A DNA stretch of 11,676 bases. Origin: Bacillota bacterium (GTDB lineage: Bacteria > Bacillota > Clostridia > Oscillospirales > Oscillospiraceae). Below are positions 1-6,489 of this stretch, piece after piece; the stretch's first letter is position 1; the number at the start of each line of letters is the position of its first letter. Below the pieces are notes generated by a model. That model was not told where the DNA came from. It saw nothing but the letters and a program-made list of their open reading frames with translations, and ran no database searches. A program made the translations under genes and the position numbers. The stretch spans positions 1 through 11,676 of the forward strand of contig JAJUHD010000070.1 of assembly GCA_029268085.1 (NCBI GenBank), in the 5' to 3' direction.

Positions 1-2
1 CG

Positions 3-2528
3 GTCACGCAGGAGATCACCATTACCGGCACGACGACGGCCAATACCGTTACCGTAAGCTCCGGCGTGACGGCAAATATCACGCTTTCCGGCGTGAGCAT
101 CGACGTGTCGGGCGTCTCCGACGCATGCGCCTTCAACATGACGGGCGCAACGGTCCGCCTGACGCTGGCGGATGGAACGTCGAACACCCTGAAAAGCGGC
201 GCTAACTGCGCCGGAATTCAGGTTCCAGTAGGCGCAGCGCTTACCATCGGCGGCACCGGTACGTTCACGGTGTCCAGTTATACCGGCGCGGGCATCGGCG
301 GCGGTTATAGCGGCACGGGCGGCACGGTTACCATCACAGGCGGTACCATCACGGCGTCTGGCACTTACGGCGCGGGCATCGGTGGCGGATATGAAGGTTC
401 CGGCGGTACGGTTGTTATTTCCGGCGGCAGCGTAAAGGCGAAAGCGGATAGCAGCGGTGCGGAGGCCATAGGGCACGGAGGAGATGCAACCGACAGCGGT
501 ACGCTGAAAAACAGTGGTGGCGATAATGTCTACCTTACCACGGTGACTCTTATGCGGGACGGGTCAGCCTCAGCTAATGCAGCCTTAAGCTCGCTTACGG
601 CCAGTACGGCCGGCGGGAGCTATACTTACGGCTGTAACGGCGTACGCACCGATACTGACGGCAAGCTATACCTCTATCTGCCCGAGGGTACAAATGTTAC
701 GAAGGCAATAGCCGCAGACGCGGCGCAACCTTCTGTTGAAAGGATATACACGGGTACGGTAACTACCAATAGCAGTCATACGGCAGCGGGAACTCTGACG
801 GCAACGGTTGCAGTTACAGGCGTAACGCTTAATAAGAATACGCTGACACTAACGGTTGGCCGGGATGAGACGCTGACTGCGACGGTAGAACCGAGTGACG
901 CGACGAACAAGAACGTGACTTGGAGTTCGAGCGATCCGAACATCGCGACGGTCGACAGCACAGGCAAGGTGACTGCGGTTGCGGCCGGCAGCGCGACGAT
1001 AACAGTCACGACAGAAGATGGAAATAAGACAGATGATTGCACGGTGACGGTAAATCCGGCAACGGTCACAACGTATACCATCACCGCCTCGGCAGGCAGC
1101 GGCGGCAGCATCAGCCCGAGCGGGACGGTAAACGTCTCGGAGGGCGGTAGCCAGACCTTTACGATAACCCCAAACTCCGGATACCAGATCAGCTCCGTCA
1201 CCGTTGACGGTGTCGGTCAGGGAGCTGCAGCAACATATACCTTCACGAATGTCACAGCCAACCATATAATTGCCGCCGCATTCGCCGCAACAGGCGGCGG
1301 AAGTGGCGGAGGTGACGGCGGAGACGGCAGCGGTACTCCTGACATACACAAAGCCACCGTTTCGGGATACGGCACATCACAAACCATCCTGCCCATTGAG
1401 GTCGATACAAAAACGGGCAACGCGGCAATAGACTCGGGAACACTGGCGAAAGATATTTTTGCCGGCACAGAAACGGCGGTCATCACGGCGCCTTCCATCC
1501 CCGGCGTGAGCTCCTATACCATCGGAATACCCGCCGATTCCTTGTCCGGCACACAAGGGAAAGGAGCGCTTACCTTCTCGACCCCGCAGGGCAGCGTAAC
1601 CATCCCGTCCGGCATGCTGGCGGGGGTGTCAGTGGCAAACGGGACGAGCGCAGGAATTACGGTTGGTCAGGGCGATAAGTCCGGTCTGCCCGACGAAGTT
1701 AAAGCCGCCGTCGGCAACAGGCCCCTTGTCCAGCTGACCCTGACCCTGAACGGCAAACAGACCGAATGGAACAACCCGTCTGCGCCGGTGACGGTATCCA
1801 TACCATACACCCCGACGGCGGCGGAGCTTGAAAACCCCGAAAGCATCGTCGTCTGGTACATCGACGGCAGTGAGAATGCGGTCTGCGTGCCGAACGGCCG
1901 TTACGACCCGGCAACCGGAACCGTAACCTTCACGACCACCCACTTCAGCCTGTACGCCGTGGGCTATAACCCGGTGAGCTTCGGCGACGTGCCGTCGGGC
2001 GCATGGTACCATGATGCGGTTGGCTTCATCGCTGCGAGGGAAATAGTAACGAGCACCGGAAGCGGCAACTTCAGCCCGGATATCAGCGCTACAAGAGCCA
2101 TGCTCGTCACCGTTCTGCAGCGCTTAAGCGGCGACAAGGGGAGCTATAAGAACAGCTTCTCAGACGTTCCGGCAGGGGAGTGGTACGAAAAAGCCGCCGG
2201 CTGGGCGGCGGCAAACGGCATCGCGAAAGGCGTCGGCGGCGGGTTGTTTGCCCCCGACAAGGTAATAACCCGCGAACAGCTTGCGGTGATGCTGTACAAC
2301 TACGCAAAATACAAGGGCTGCGACGTATCGGTCGGCGGGAATACAAATATTCTGTCATACAACGACGCGTTTTCCATATCGGATTATGCGTATCCCGCGA
2401 TGCAGTGGGCCTGCGGCGCGGGCATCATAAAGGGCGATGGGAACGGTGGACTGAACCCGCAGGGCGCCGCCGCGCGCGCGGAGATCGCGGCCATGCTTGA
2501 ACGGTTTATCCGGAACGTGGCAAAGTAA
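3..2528 (+). CDS. S-layer homology domain surface protein with Big2 Ig-like domain (5' end outside window)
   Basis: This is a secreted cell-surface protein. The frame is open to the left edge (first full codon at 3), so the true start and any signal peptide lie outside. In order: a Thr/Gly-rich region with three GAGIGGGY-type repeats at 84-87 bp spacing (285, 369, 456) that resembles a beta-helix; a Big2 Ig-like domain (about 810-1055, with WSSSDPNIATVD and GKVTAVAAGSATITV); a bacterial beta-repeat domain (about 1071-1300, with GGSISPSG and NSGYQISSVTVDG); a Gly/Ser/Asp linker; a beta-rich domain; and three SLH modules (about 1980-2130, 2157-2310, 2352-2510), beginning FGDVPSGAWY, FSDVPAGEWY and YNDAF. 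SLH modules normally anchor proteins to pyruvylated secondary cell-wall polysaccharide. The domain calls are by motif; the ligand or adhesive role is unknown. It appears unrelated in function to the cas genes downstream. Confidence 0.93.
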   Translation, partial: VTQEITITGTTTANTVTVSSGVTANITLSGVSIDVSGVSDACAFNMTGATVRLTLADGTSNTLKSGANCAGIQVPVGAALTIGGTGTFTVSSYTGAGIGGGYSGTGGTVTITGGTITASGTYGAGIGGGYEGSGGTVVISGGSVKAKADSSGAEAIGHGGDATDSGTLKNSGGDNVYLTTVTLMRDGSASANAALSSLTASTAGGSYTYGCNGVRTDTDGKLYLYLPEGTNVTKAIAADAAQPSVERIYTGTVTTNSSHTAAGTLTATVAVTGVTLNKNTLTLTVGRDETLTATVEPSDATNKNVTWSSSDPNIATVDSTGKVTAVAAGSATITVTTEDGNKTDDCTVTVNPATVTTYTITASAGSGGSISPSGTVNVSEGGSQTFTITPNSGYQISSVTVDGVGQGAAATYTFTNVTANHIIAAAFAATGGGSGGGDGGDGSGTPDIHKATVSGYGTSQTILPIEVDTKTGNAAIDSGTLAKDIFAGTETAVITAPSIPGVSSYTIGIPADSLSGTQGKGALTFSTPQGSVTIPSGMLAGVSVANGTSAGITVGQGDKSGLPDEVKAAVGNRPLVQLTLTLNGKQTEWNNPSAPVTVSIPYTPTAAELENPESIVVWYIDGSENAVCVPNGRYDPATGTVTFTTTHFSLYAVGYNPVSFGDVPSGAWYHDAVGFIAAREIVTSTGSGNFSPDISATRAMLVTVLQRLSGDKGSYKNSFSDVPAGEWYEKAAGWAAANGIAKGVGGGLFAPDKVITREQLAVMLYNYAKYKGCDVSVGGNTNILSYNDAFSISDYAYPAMQWACGAGIIKGDGNGGLNPQGAAARAEIAAMLERFIRNVAK
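285..545 (+). repeat. 84-87 bp degenerate coding repeats (GAGIGGGY units)
   Basis: Three successive units start at 285, 369 and 456. The first two encode GAGIGGGY followed by a GG-T/S-V-x-I-x-GG pattern; the third is degenerate (GAEAIGHGG). The DNA copies are diverged, so this is an old protein-level repeat rather than a recent duplication. The 28-29 residue period with a glycine turn fits stacked beta-helix coils (inference). Confidence 0.7.
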
Positions 2529-2554
2529 TCCGTAAAAACCAACAGAGCCAAATA

Positions 2555-2582
2555 CTCTGCTTGCGGGCTAAGCCAAGCAGAG
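2555..2582 (+). other. Stem-loop just after the SLH gene
   Basis: A perfect 9-bp inverted repeat, CTCTGCTTG (2555-2563) and CAAGCAGAG (2574-2582), with a 10-nt loop. It starts 26 nt after the surface-protein stop codon. No T-run follows, so it is more likely an mRNA-end-stabilising or factor-dependent element than an intrinsic terminator. Confidence 0.45.
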
Positions 2583-2588
2583 CAATAC

Positions 2589-2629
2589 AATGCACGCCCC
2601 ACATCATGACACGGTGGGGGGTGTGCATT
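2589..2629 (+). other. Strong GC-rich stem-loop
   Basis: A 12-bp stem: 2589-2600 (AATGCACGCCCC) pairs with 2618-2629 (GGGGTGTGCATT), with one G-U wobble and a loop of about 17 nt. It is not followed by a T tract. Together with the neighbouring hairpins it marks the 3' end of the surface-protein transcript. Confidence 0.5.
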
Positions 2630-2651
2630 ATGTCAAATCAACTTTTGGTAT

Positions 2652-2694
2652 AGAAAGACCCCAGCGGAATCAACTCTGCCGAGGTTTCTTTTTA
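2652..2694 (+). terminator. Candidate intrinsic terminator
   Basis: AGAAAGACC (2652-2660) can pair with GGTTTCTTT (2683-2691), with two G-U wobbles and one mismatch. An inner CGG/CCG pairing is also possible. The 3' arm merges into a T-rich stretch (TTTCTTTTT). The stem is imperfect, so this is a moderate call for the terminator of the surface-protein gene. Confidence 0.38.
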
Positions 2695-2708
2695 TACTAA
2701 CTGTGTCG

Positions 2709-3131
2709 ATGTTTCTTTATTATCAGTTTACCCATCACTATAAACTGCTGCTAGGGGCATATCTGTTGGTAATTTCTTACCTTGTAGTCGCGGGGATTTT
2801 ACTGCTTGGAGGCGCAACAGAAGTACGCTTAAGTGGTGTTCCGCTAGAGCGAAAGATTAATAACTTTTTGATGGTAAGACCCCCTATACAGATAATGGCA
2901 ATAGTCGCAGCGCTGGCACTAAACATCATAATGCAACTAACCCTAATAGATGATAGTGATATGATGCAGGCATATCGGGCGGGCGCTATAGTACTGGCGG
3001 TGCTTGGGCTGCTAATGAGTAAGGGAATATTAATTGTAGGCATATTAACTCTTGGGGTTACTGTAATATCGCCCTTTATACTTGATTTTATTTTGAAGAG
3101 AATGTCCAAGTTCGTTAGCTCCAATGTATAA
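2709..3131 (+). CDS. Hypothetical small membrane protein (about four TM segments)
   Basis: This encodes 140 residues from the ATG at 2709; a GTG at 2703 is the other possible start. I recognise no family. Hydrophobic stretches lie at roughly residues 11-33, 60-82 and 92-130, the last long enough for two segments, with short polar connectors and a basic end (LKRMSK). No good Shine-Dalgarno precedes either start; the nearest GAGG is about 24 nt upstream of 2709. The gene is more AT-rich than its neighbours and stands alone between the surface-protein hairpins and the cas promoter, so it is not clearly part of either unit. The membrane-like residue pattern argues that it is real and that the opposite-strand frame is a shadow. 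Function is unknown. Confidence 0.55.
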   Translation: MFLYYQFTHHYKLLLGAYLLVISYLVVAGILLLGGATEVRLSGVPLERKINNFLMVRPPIQIMAIVAALALNIIMQLTLIDDSDMMQAYRAGAIVLAVLGLLMSKGILIVGILTLGVTVISPFILDFILKRMSKFVSSNV

Positions 3132-3152
3132 CCAAGTTGGTGGCTCGGTTTA

Positions 3153-3164
3153 CCACAAATGTGG
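3153..3164. promoter_or_regulatory. Short dyad in the cas upstream region
   Basis: CCACA-AA-TGTGG is a 5+5 bp inverted repeat about 90 bp upstream of the cas promoter -35. Another short palindrome, ACCAAGTTGGT, sits at 3131-3141. Either could be a regulator site, or part of a weak transcript-end structure for the small membrane protein gene. No T-run follows, and the evidence is only the symmetry. Confidence 0.2.
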
Positions 3165-3251
3165 AAAAGAAATTTGCTTGTCAATACAAATGTTCGATAA
3201 TTATTGGACGTCTTTCAAACAATAAAAAACGTGAAAATACGGCATGTTTCA

Positions 3252-3280
3252 TTGAATTTACGGATATTTCGTGCTATTAT
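3252..3280 (+). promoter_or_regulatory. Probable sigma-A promoter of the cas operon
   Basis: A -35 box TTGAAT (3252-3257) and a -10 box TATTAT (3275-3280) are separated by exactly 17 bp. They match the consensus at four and five of six positions. The surrounding 3132-3360 region is AT-rich and carries no gene. Transcription would start near 3287, giving a leader of about 70 nt before cas3. It is the only good promoter seen upstream of the tightly packed cas genes. Confidence 0.6.
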
Positions 3281-3347
3281 TTCCATATACATCCTTTCCT
3301 GTCATATTAGGTTGGCATTGTAATTTTTTGTCACGATTTTAATGAAT

Positions 3348-3353
3348 GGGGGA
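3348..3353 (+). promoter_or_regulatory. Ribosome binding site deciding the cas3 start
   Basis: A G-rich GGGGGA lies 7 nt before the ATG at 3361. The alternative in-frame ATG at 3346 has no purine-rich site upstream, so 3361 is preferred. Confidence 0.55.
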
Positions 3354-3360
3354 TGGTTCC

Positions 3361-5739
3361 ATGCTTTATGCGCGCTGCGACAAGGCAAGAGCAAGATTTC
3401 AGACCTTGAAGGAACACAGCGAGAATGTTTCTAAATACGCCGAGGCGTTCGCGTCAAAATTTGGCATGGGCGCCGCCGGAAGGCTTCTTGGGGCAATACA
3501 CGACTGCGGCAAAGCGCCTGAAGACTGGCAGACGTACCTTGGAAGCGGAGCGGACGAAAAGCTCTGGCACTCGATTTACGCGGCCAAACTGATAGCTGGC
3601 ATTGACAAGAATACATCCCACGAAAAGATTGCAAGCCTGGTTTTCAGTGCGGTCGTTTTCGGACATCACGGTGGACTGCCCGACCTGCTGTCGCCGGATG
3701 GCGAAACCTGCTTAATTGAGAAACTTGAACGGGAAAAACTGCCCGCAATGGACGGCTTTTTTGCCGAATGCTTCGATATTGACAGTATTTGCGGCATGTT
3801 CAAATCAGCGTCAGATGAGTTCAAAAAAATCTGGAGCACGATTCTGAATACGGCAAATCACTATTCTGCAAGAGACGAAAGGATGAAAAACGCCGTATAC
3901 CTGTCCGCAGGACTTTTGGCAAGGCTGCTCTGTTCGGTGCTGATTGACGCCGACCGTCTGGATGCCGCCGCGTGGGAGTGCCAAACCGACGTTGAGAAAG
4001 ACAGATCCGGGGCTAATGTATGGTGGAGGCTTGCCGACAGGCTGGATAAATACGTTGCAGGGCTTGACTTGACAAGCCGTATCGGAAGATTGCGGAAGAA
4101 AATTTCTTACGACTGTCTGGCCGCTTCAAATCGAGAGGGAGGTATATACCAGCTTTTTGTACCTACTGGCGGAGGAAAAACGCTTTCCAGCCTTCGATTT
4201 GCCGTCAACCACGCCGGACGTTTAGGAAAAGAGCGAATCTTTTACATAATTCCATACACTACGATCATCGAACAAACGGCTGCAGAGCTCAGGAAAGCGC
4301 TGGGTGAAGATGGCCTTGGGCGCATTTTAGAACATCACTCAGCCATTGCGGATGAGTCTGAAGAACACGAGAAATACGCTGAGCGTTGGAATGCCGAGAT
4401 CCTGCTAACGACACAGGTCCAGTTCTTCGATGCGCTGTTCTCCGGTAAGACGGGCTCGGCGCGCAGGATGCACCAGCTCTGCAACTCGGTAATTGTGTTT
4501 GACGAGGTGCAGGCCATGCCATTAAAGTGCATGAACCTCTTTTGCTGCGCCGTGGAATTTCTCCGCAACATCTGCAACTGCACGATAGTGCTCTGCACAG
4601 CCACGCAGCCGCCATTTGCAAGACTTGCGCATCCTATCCGGCTTGCGGAAAACCCGCAGCTTACGGAAAACCACCTTGATACCTTTAGGGCGCTAAGAAG
4701 AACCCGCCTTATTGACGCGCGTAACGAAGCCAAATACTCGCCGTCGTCACTTGCCAATTTTGTTGTTGGGAAATGCTCGGATGTGGGAAGCACGCTTGTC
4801 ATACTCAATACCAAAAAGACGGTGCAGGAACTGTACGAAGATCTGGAAAAACAAAAAGTCTCGGGGCTGTTCCACCTGAGCACAGCAATGTGCGCCGCGC
4901 ACAGAAGCAAAGTGATTGAGAAAATAAAATCCTCGCTCGCATCAAAAGAGCCGGTTGTATGCGTGAGCACAAATCTAATCGAGGCTGGCGTCGACATCTC
5001 CTTTGAATGCGTCGTACGCGCTCTGGCGGGGCTTGACAGCATTGCGCAGGCTGCCGGCAGATGCAATCGCCACCGCGAGGCCGACTGCAGGGATGTGTTC
5101 ATAGTTGATTGCGAGGAGGGGGAACTCCGCCATCTGGAGAGCGTCAGAAAAGGCCAGATTGCCACTAGGCGCGTACTGGACGAATTTCGCGCGGACCCTT
5201 CAAGGTTCGACAGCGACCTGCTGTCTCCCACAGCGATAGAGCTTTATTACAGTTATTACTTCAATGAGACCGCTTCCGAAATGGACTACATCCTGCCGGA
5301 CAAAGTTACAGGCGGCGCTGAAAGTAGCACGATGATCGATTTGCTGGGCGCAAACGCGAAGGCGCTCCGTTGGGCGACCGATCGCGGGAACAAAAAAGCC
5401 TTAGAGCAGCAGCTCTGGCAGTCTTTCAGGACTGCGGGTGAAAATTTCCATGTGATCAGCTCCCCTGCGACGGGCGTTATCGTACCTTACGGGGATGGAA
5501 AGCAAATAATCGAACGACTGCAGAGAGAAAAAGGTATTAGCGAAAAGAAAAAGCTTTTGAGGGAGGCGCAGAGGTTTACGGTAAATCTCTTTGAGTATCA
5601 ATTAAAGAAGTTAGTTGACGGTGGCGCTGTGATGCGCATTCCCGAAATCGGAGCGTACGCTCTTGATGAAGGCTGGTATTCAGACAAAATCGGAGTCGAT
5701 TTCGGCAGAGAAAAAAGCGTGGACGAGTATATTTTGTAG
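3361..5739 (+). CDS. cas3: Cas3 helicase-nuclease (type I-C)
   Basis: This 792-residue protein is the effector that unwinds and degrades target DNA after Cascade has bound it. An N-terminal HD nuclease domain shows KEHSENV (H19), IHDCGK (H47-D48), HS at 70-71 and FGHHGG (100-105). The superfamily 2 helicase domain follows, with Walker A PTGGGKT (268-274), Walker B DEVQ (381-384), motif III TATQ (413-416), motif V EAGVDIS (from 541) and motif VI QAAGRCNR (563-570). All expected catalytic motifs are present and the length is normal for a fused HD-helicase Cas3. Starting at 3361 (MLYARCDKAR) places the first HD histidine at the usual distance from the N terminus; an upstream ATG at 3346 would add five residues. 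It is the first gene of the operon, with 18 nt to cas5c. Confidence 0.97.
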   Translation: MLYARCDKARARFQTLKEHSENVSKYAEAFASKFGMGAAGRLLGAIHDCGKAPEDWQTYLGSGADEKLWHSIYAAKLIAGIDKNTSHEKIASLVFSAVVFGHHGGLPDLLSPDGETCLIEKLEREKLPAMDGFFAECFDIDSICGMFKSASDEFKKIWSTILNTANHYSARDERMKNAVYLSAGLLARLLCSVLIDADRLDAAAWECQTDVEKDRSGANVWWRLADRLDKYVAGLDLTSRIGRLRKKISYDCLAASNREGGIYQLFVPTGGGKTLSSLRFAVNHAGRLGKERIFYIIPYTTIIEQTAAELRKALGEDGLGRILEHHSAIADESEEHEKYAERWNAEILLTTQVQFFDALFSGKTGSARRMHQLCNSVIVFDEVQAMPLKCMNLFCCAVEFLRNICNCTIVLCTATQPPFARLAHPIRLAENPQLTENHLDTFRALRRTRLIDARNEAKYSPSSLANFVVGKCSDVGSTLVILNTKKTVQELYEDLEKQKVSGLFHLSTAMCAAHRSKVIEKIKSSLASKEPVVCVSTNLIEAGVDISFECVVRALAGLDSIAQAAGRCNRHREADCRDVFIVDCEEGELRHLESVRKGQIATRRVLDEFRADPSRFDSDLLSPTAIELYYSYYFNETASEMDYILPDKVTGGAESSTMIDLLGANAKALRWATDRGNKKALEQQLWQSFRTAGENFHVISSPATGVIVPYGDGKQIIERLQREKGISEKKKLLREAQRFTVNLFEYQLKKLVDGGAVMRIPEIGAYALDEGWYSDKIGVDFGREKSVDEYIL

Positions 5740-5742
5740 TGA

Positions 5743-5750
5743 GGGAGGAG
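5743..5750 (+). promoter_or_regulatory. cas5c ribosome binding site
   Basis: GGGAGGAG lies 7 nt before the cas5c ATG, in the 18-nt gap after the cas3 stop. It is a near-consensus site that allows independent initiation of the Cascade genes. Confidence 0.7.
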
Positions 5751-5757
5751 CGGCTTA

Positions 5758-6489
5758 ATGGAAAAGGAGAATAAAATTTGCTTCCGCGTATTGGGGCCTC
5801 TGGCCATGTTCAGCGACCCTCTGACCCGTGTCGGCGGAGAAAAGTTCAGCTATCCCATACCCACATATCAAGCGCTGAAAGGGATTGCGGAGAGCATATA
5901 TTGGAAACCGACCTTCGTCTGGGTTATCGACAGGGCTCGCGTGATGAGACCCATAAGGACGGAATCAAAAGGGGTGCGGCCCGTTGTTTACAGCGGAGGG
6001 AACACGCTTTCCATCTATACTTATCTGGCCGACGTAGAGTATCAGGTTGAAGCCCACTTCGAGTGGAACGAAAACAGGTCCGATCTGGCTGGCGACAGAA
6101 ACGAAAACAAGCACTACTTCATTGCAAAGCGCATGGTGGAGCTCGGCGGCAGGCGCGACGTTTTCCTCGGTGCCAGGGAGTGCCAGGCCTATGTTGAACC
6201 GTGCGCTTTTGGGGAAGGAAAGGGCGTATACGATGAGCTTGATGAAATTAGCTTCGGCCTGATGGTTCATGGGATAAATTACCCGGATGAGACCGGAAGA
6301 GACAAGCTTGGGGTCCGACTCTGGCAGCCAAAGATGAATCACGGCGTGATAAAATTCCCCCACCCGAAGGATTGCGCCTTAACCAGAGAAATCAAGGATT
6401 ACAGCATAAAGGCTTTTGCGCCGGGGAAAAACTTCTCATATTGCGATGAGCTTTATGATGAACTAAATAAGGCGGGTGAAGCGCGATGA
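5758..6489 (+). CDS. cas5c: Cas5c (Cas5d) pre-crRNA processing endonuclease
   Basis: This 243-residue RAMP-fold protein takes the role that Cas6 has in other type I systems: it cuts pre-crRNA at the base of the repeat hairpin and stays on the 5' handle within Cascade. The N-terminal part (ALKGIAESIYWKP) and the NENKHYF segment align with the family. Y48, K118 and H119 fall at positions matching the catalytic triad described for Bacillus halodurans Cas5d (Y46, K116, H117), so the enzyme should be active. FLGARECQAYV, about residues 136-146, is also typical. The start follows a strong ribosome binding site. The stop overlaps the cas8c start by 4 nt (ATGA at 6486-6489), which suggests translational coupling. 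Confidence 0.96.
   Translation: MEKENKICFRVLGPLAMFSDPLTRVGGEKFSYPIPTYQALKGIAESIYWKPTFVWVIDRARVMRPIRTESKGVRPVVYSGGNTLSIYTYLADVEYQVEAHFEWNENRSDLAGDRNENKHYFIAKRMVELGGRRDVFLGARECQAYVEPCAFGEGKGVYDELDEISFGLMVHGINYPDETGRDKLGVRLWQPKMNHGVIKFPHPKDCALTREIKDYSIKAFAPGKNFSYCDELYDELNKAGEAR

Noticed and set aside
2777..3184. Minus-strand open frame opposite the small membrane protein.
   Set aside because: Its translation is low-complexity Ser/Ile/Thr-rich, as expected of the complement of a hydrophobic gene. The plus-strand product looks like a genuine membrane protein.
3249..3262. CRISPR-repeat-like word (ATTGAATTT) upstream of cas3, possibly a degenerate repeat for crRNA-like autoregulation.
   Set aside because: Only a short AT-rich match to the repeat's 3' end is present. 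The GC-rich hairpin portion is absent and the word overlaps the promoter -35.
3346..3360. Upstream ATG of cas3 at 3346.
   Set aside because: No ribosome binding site precedes it, and the G-rich sequence it covers is itself the likely site for the ATG at 3361.
4335..5231. Long minus-strand open frame (298 codons) inside cas3.
   Set aside because: It lies antisense to unambiguous Cas3 helicase motifs and has no recognisable domain or ribosome binding site.
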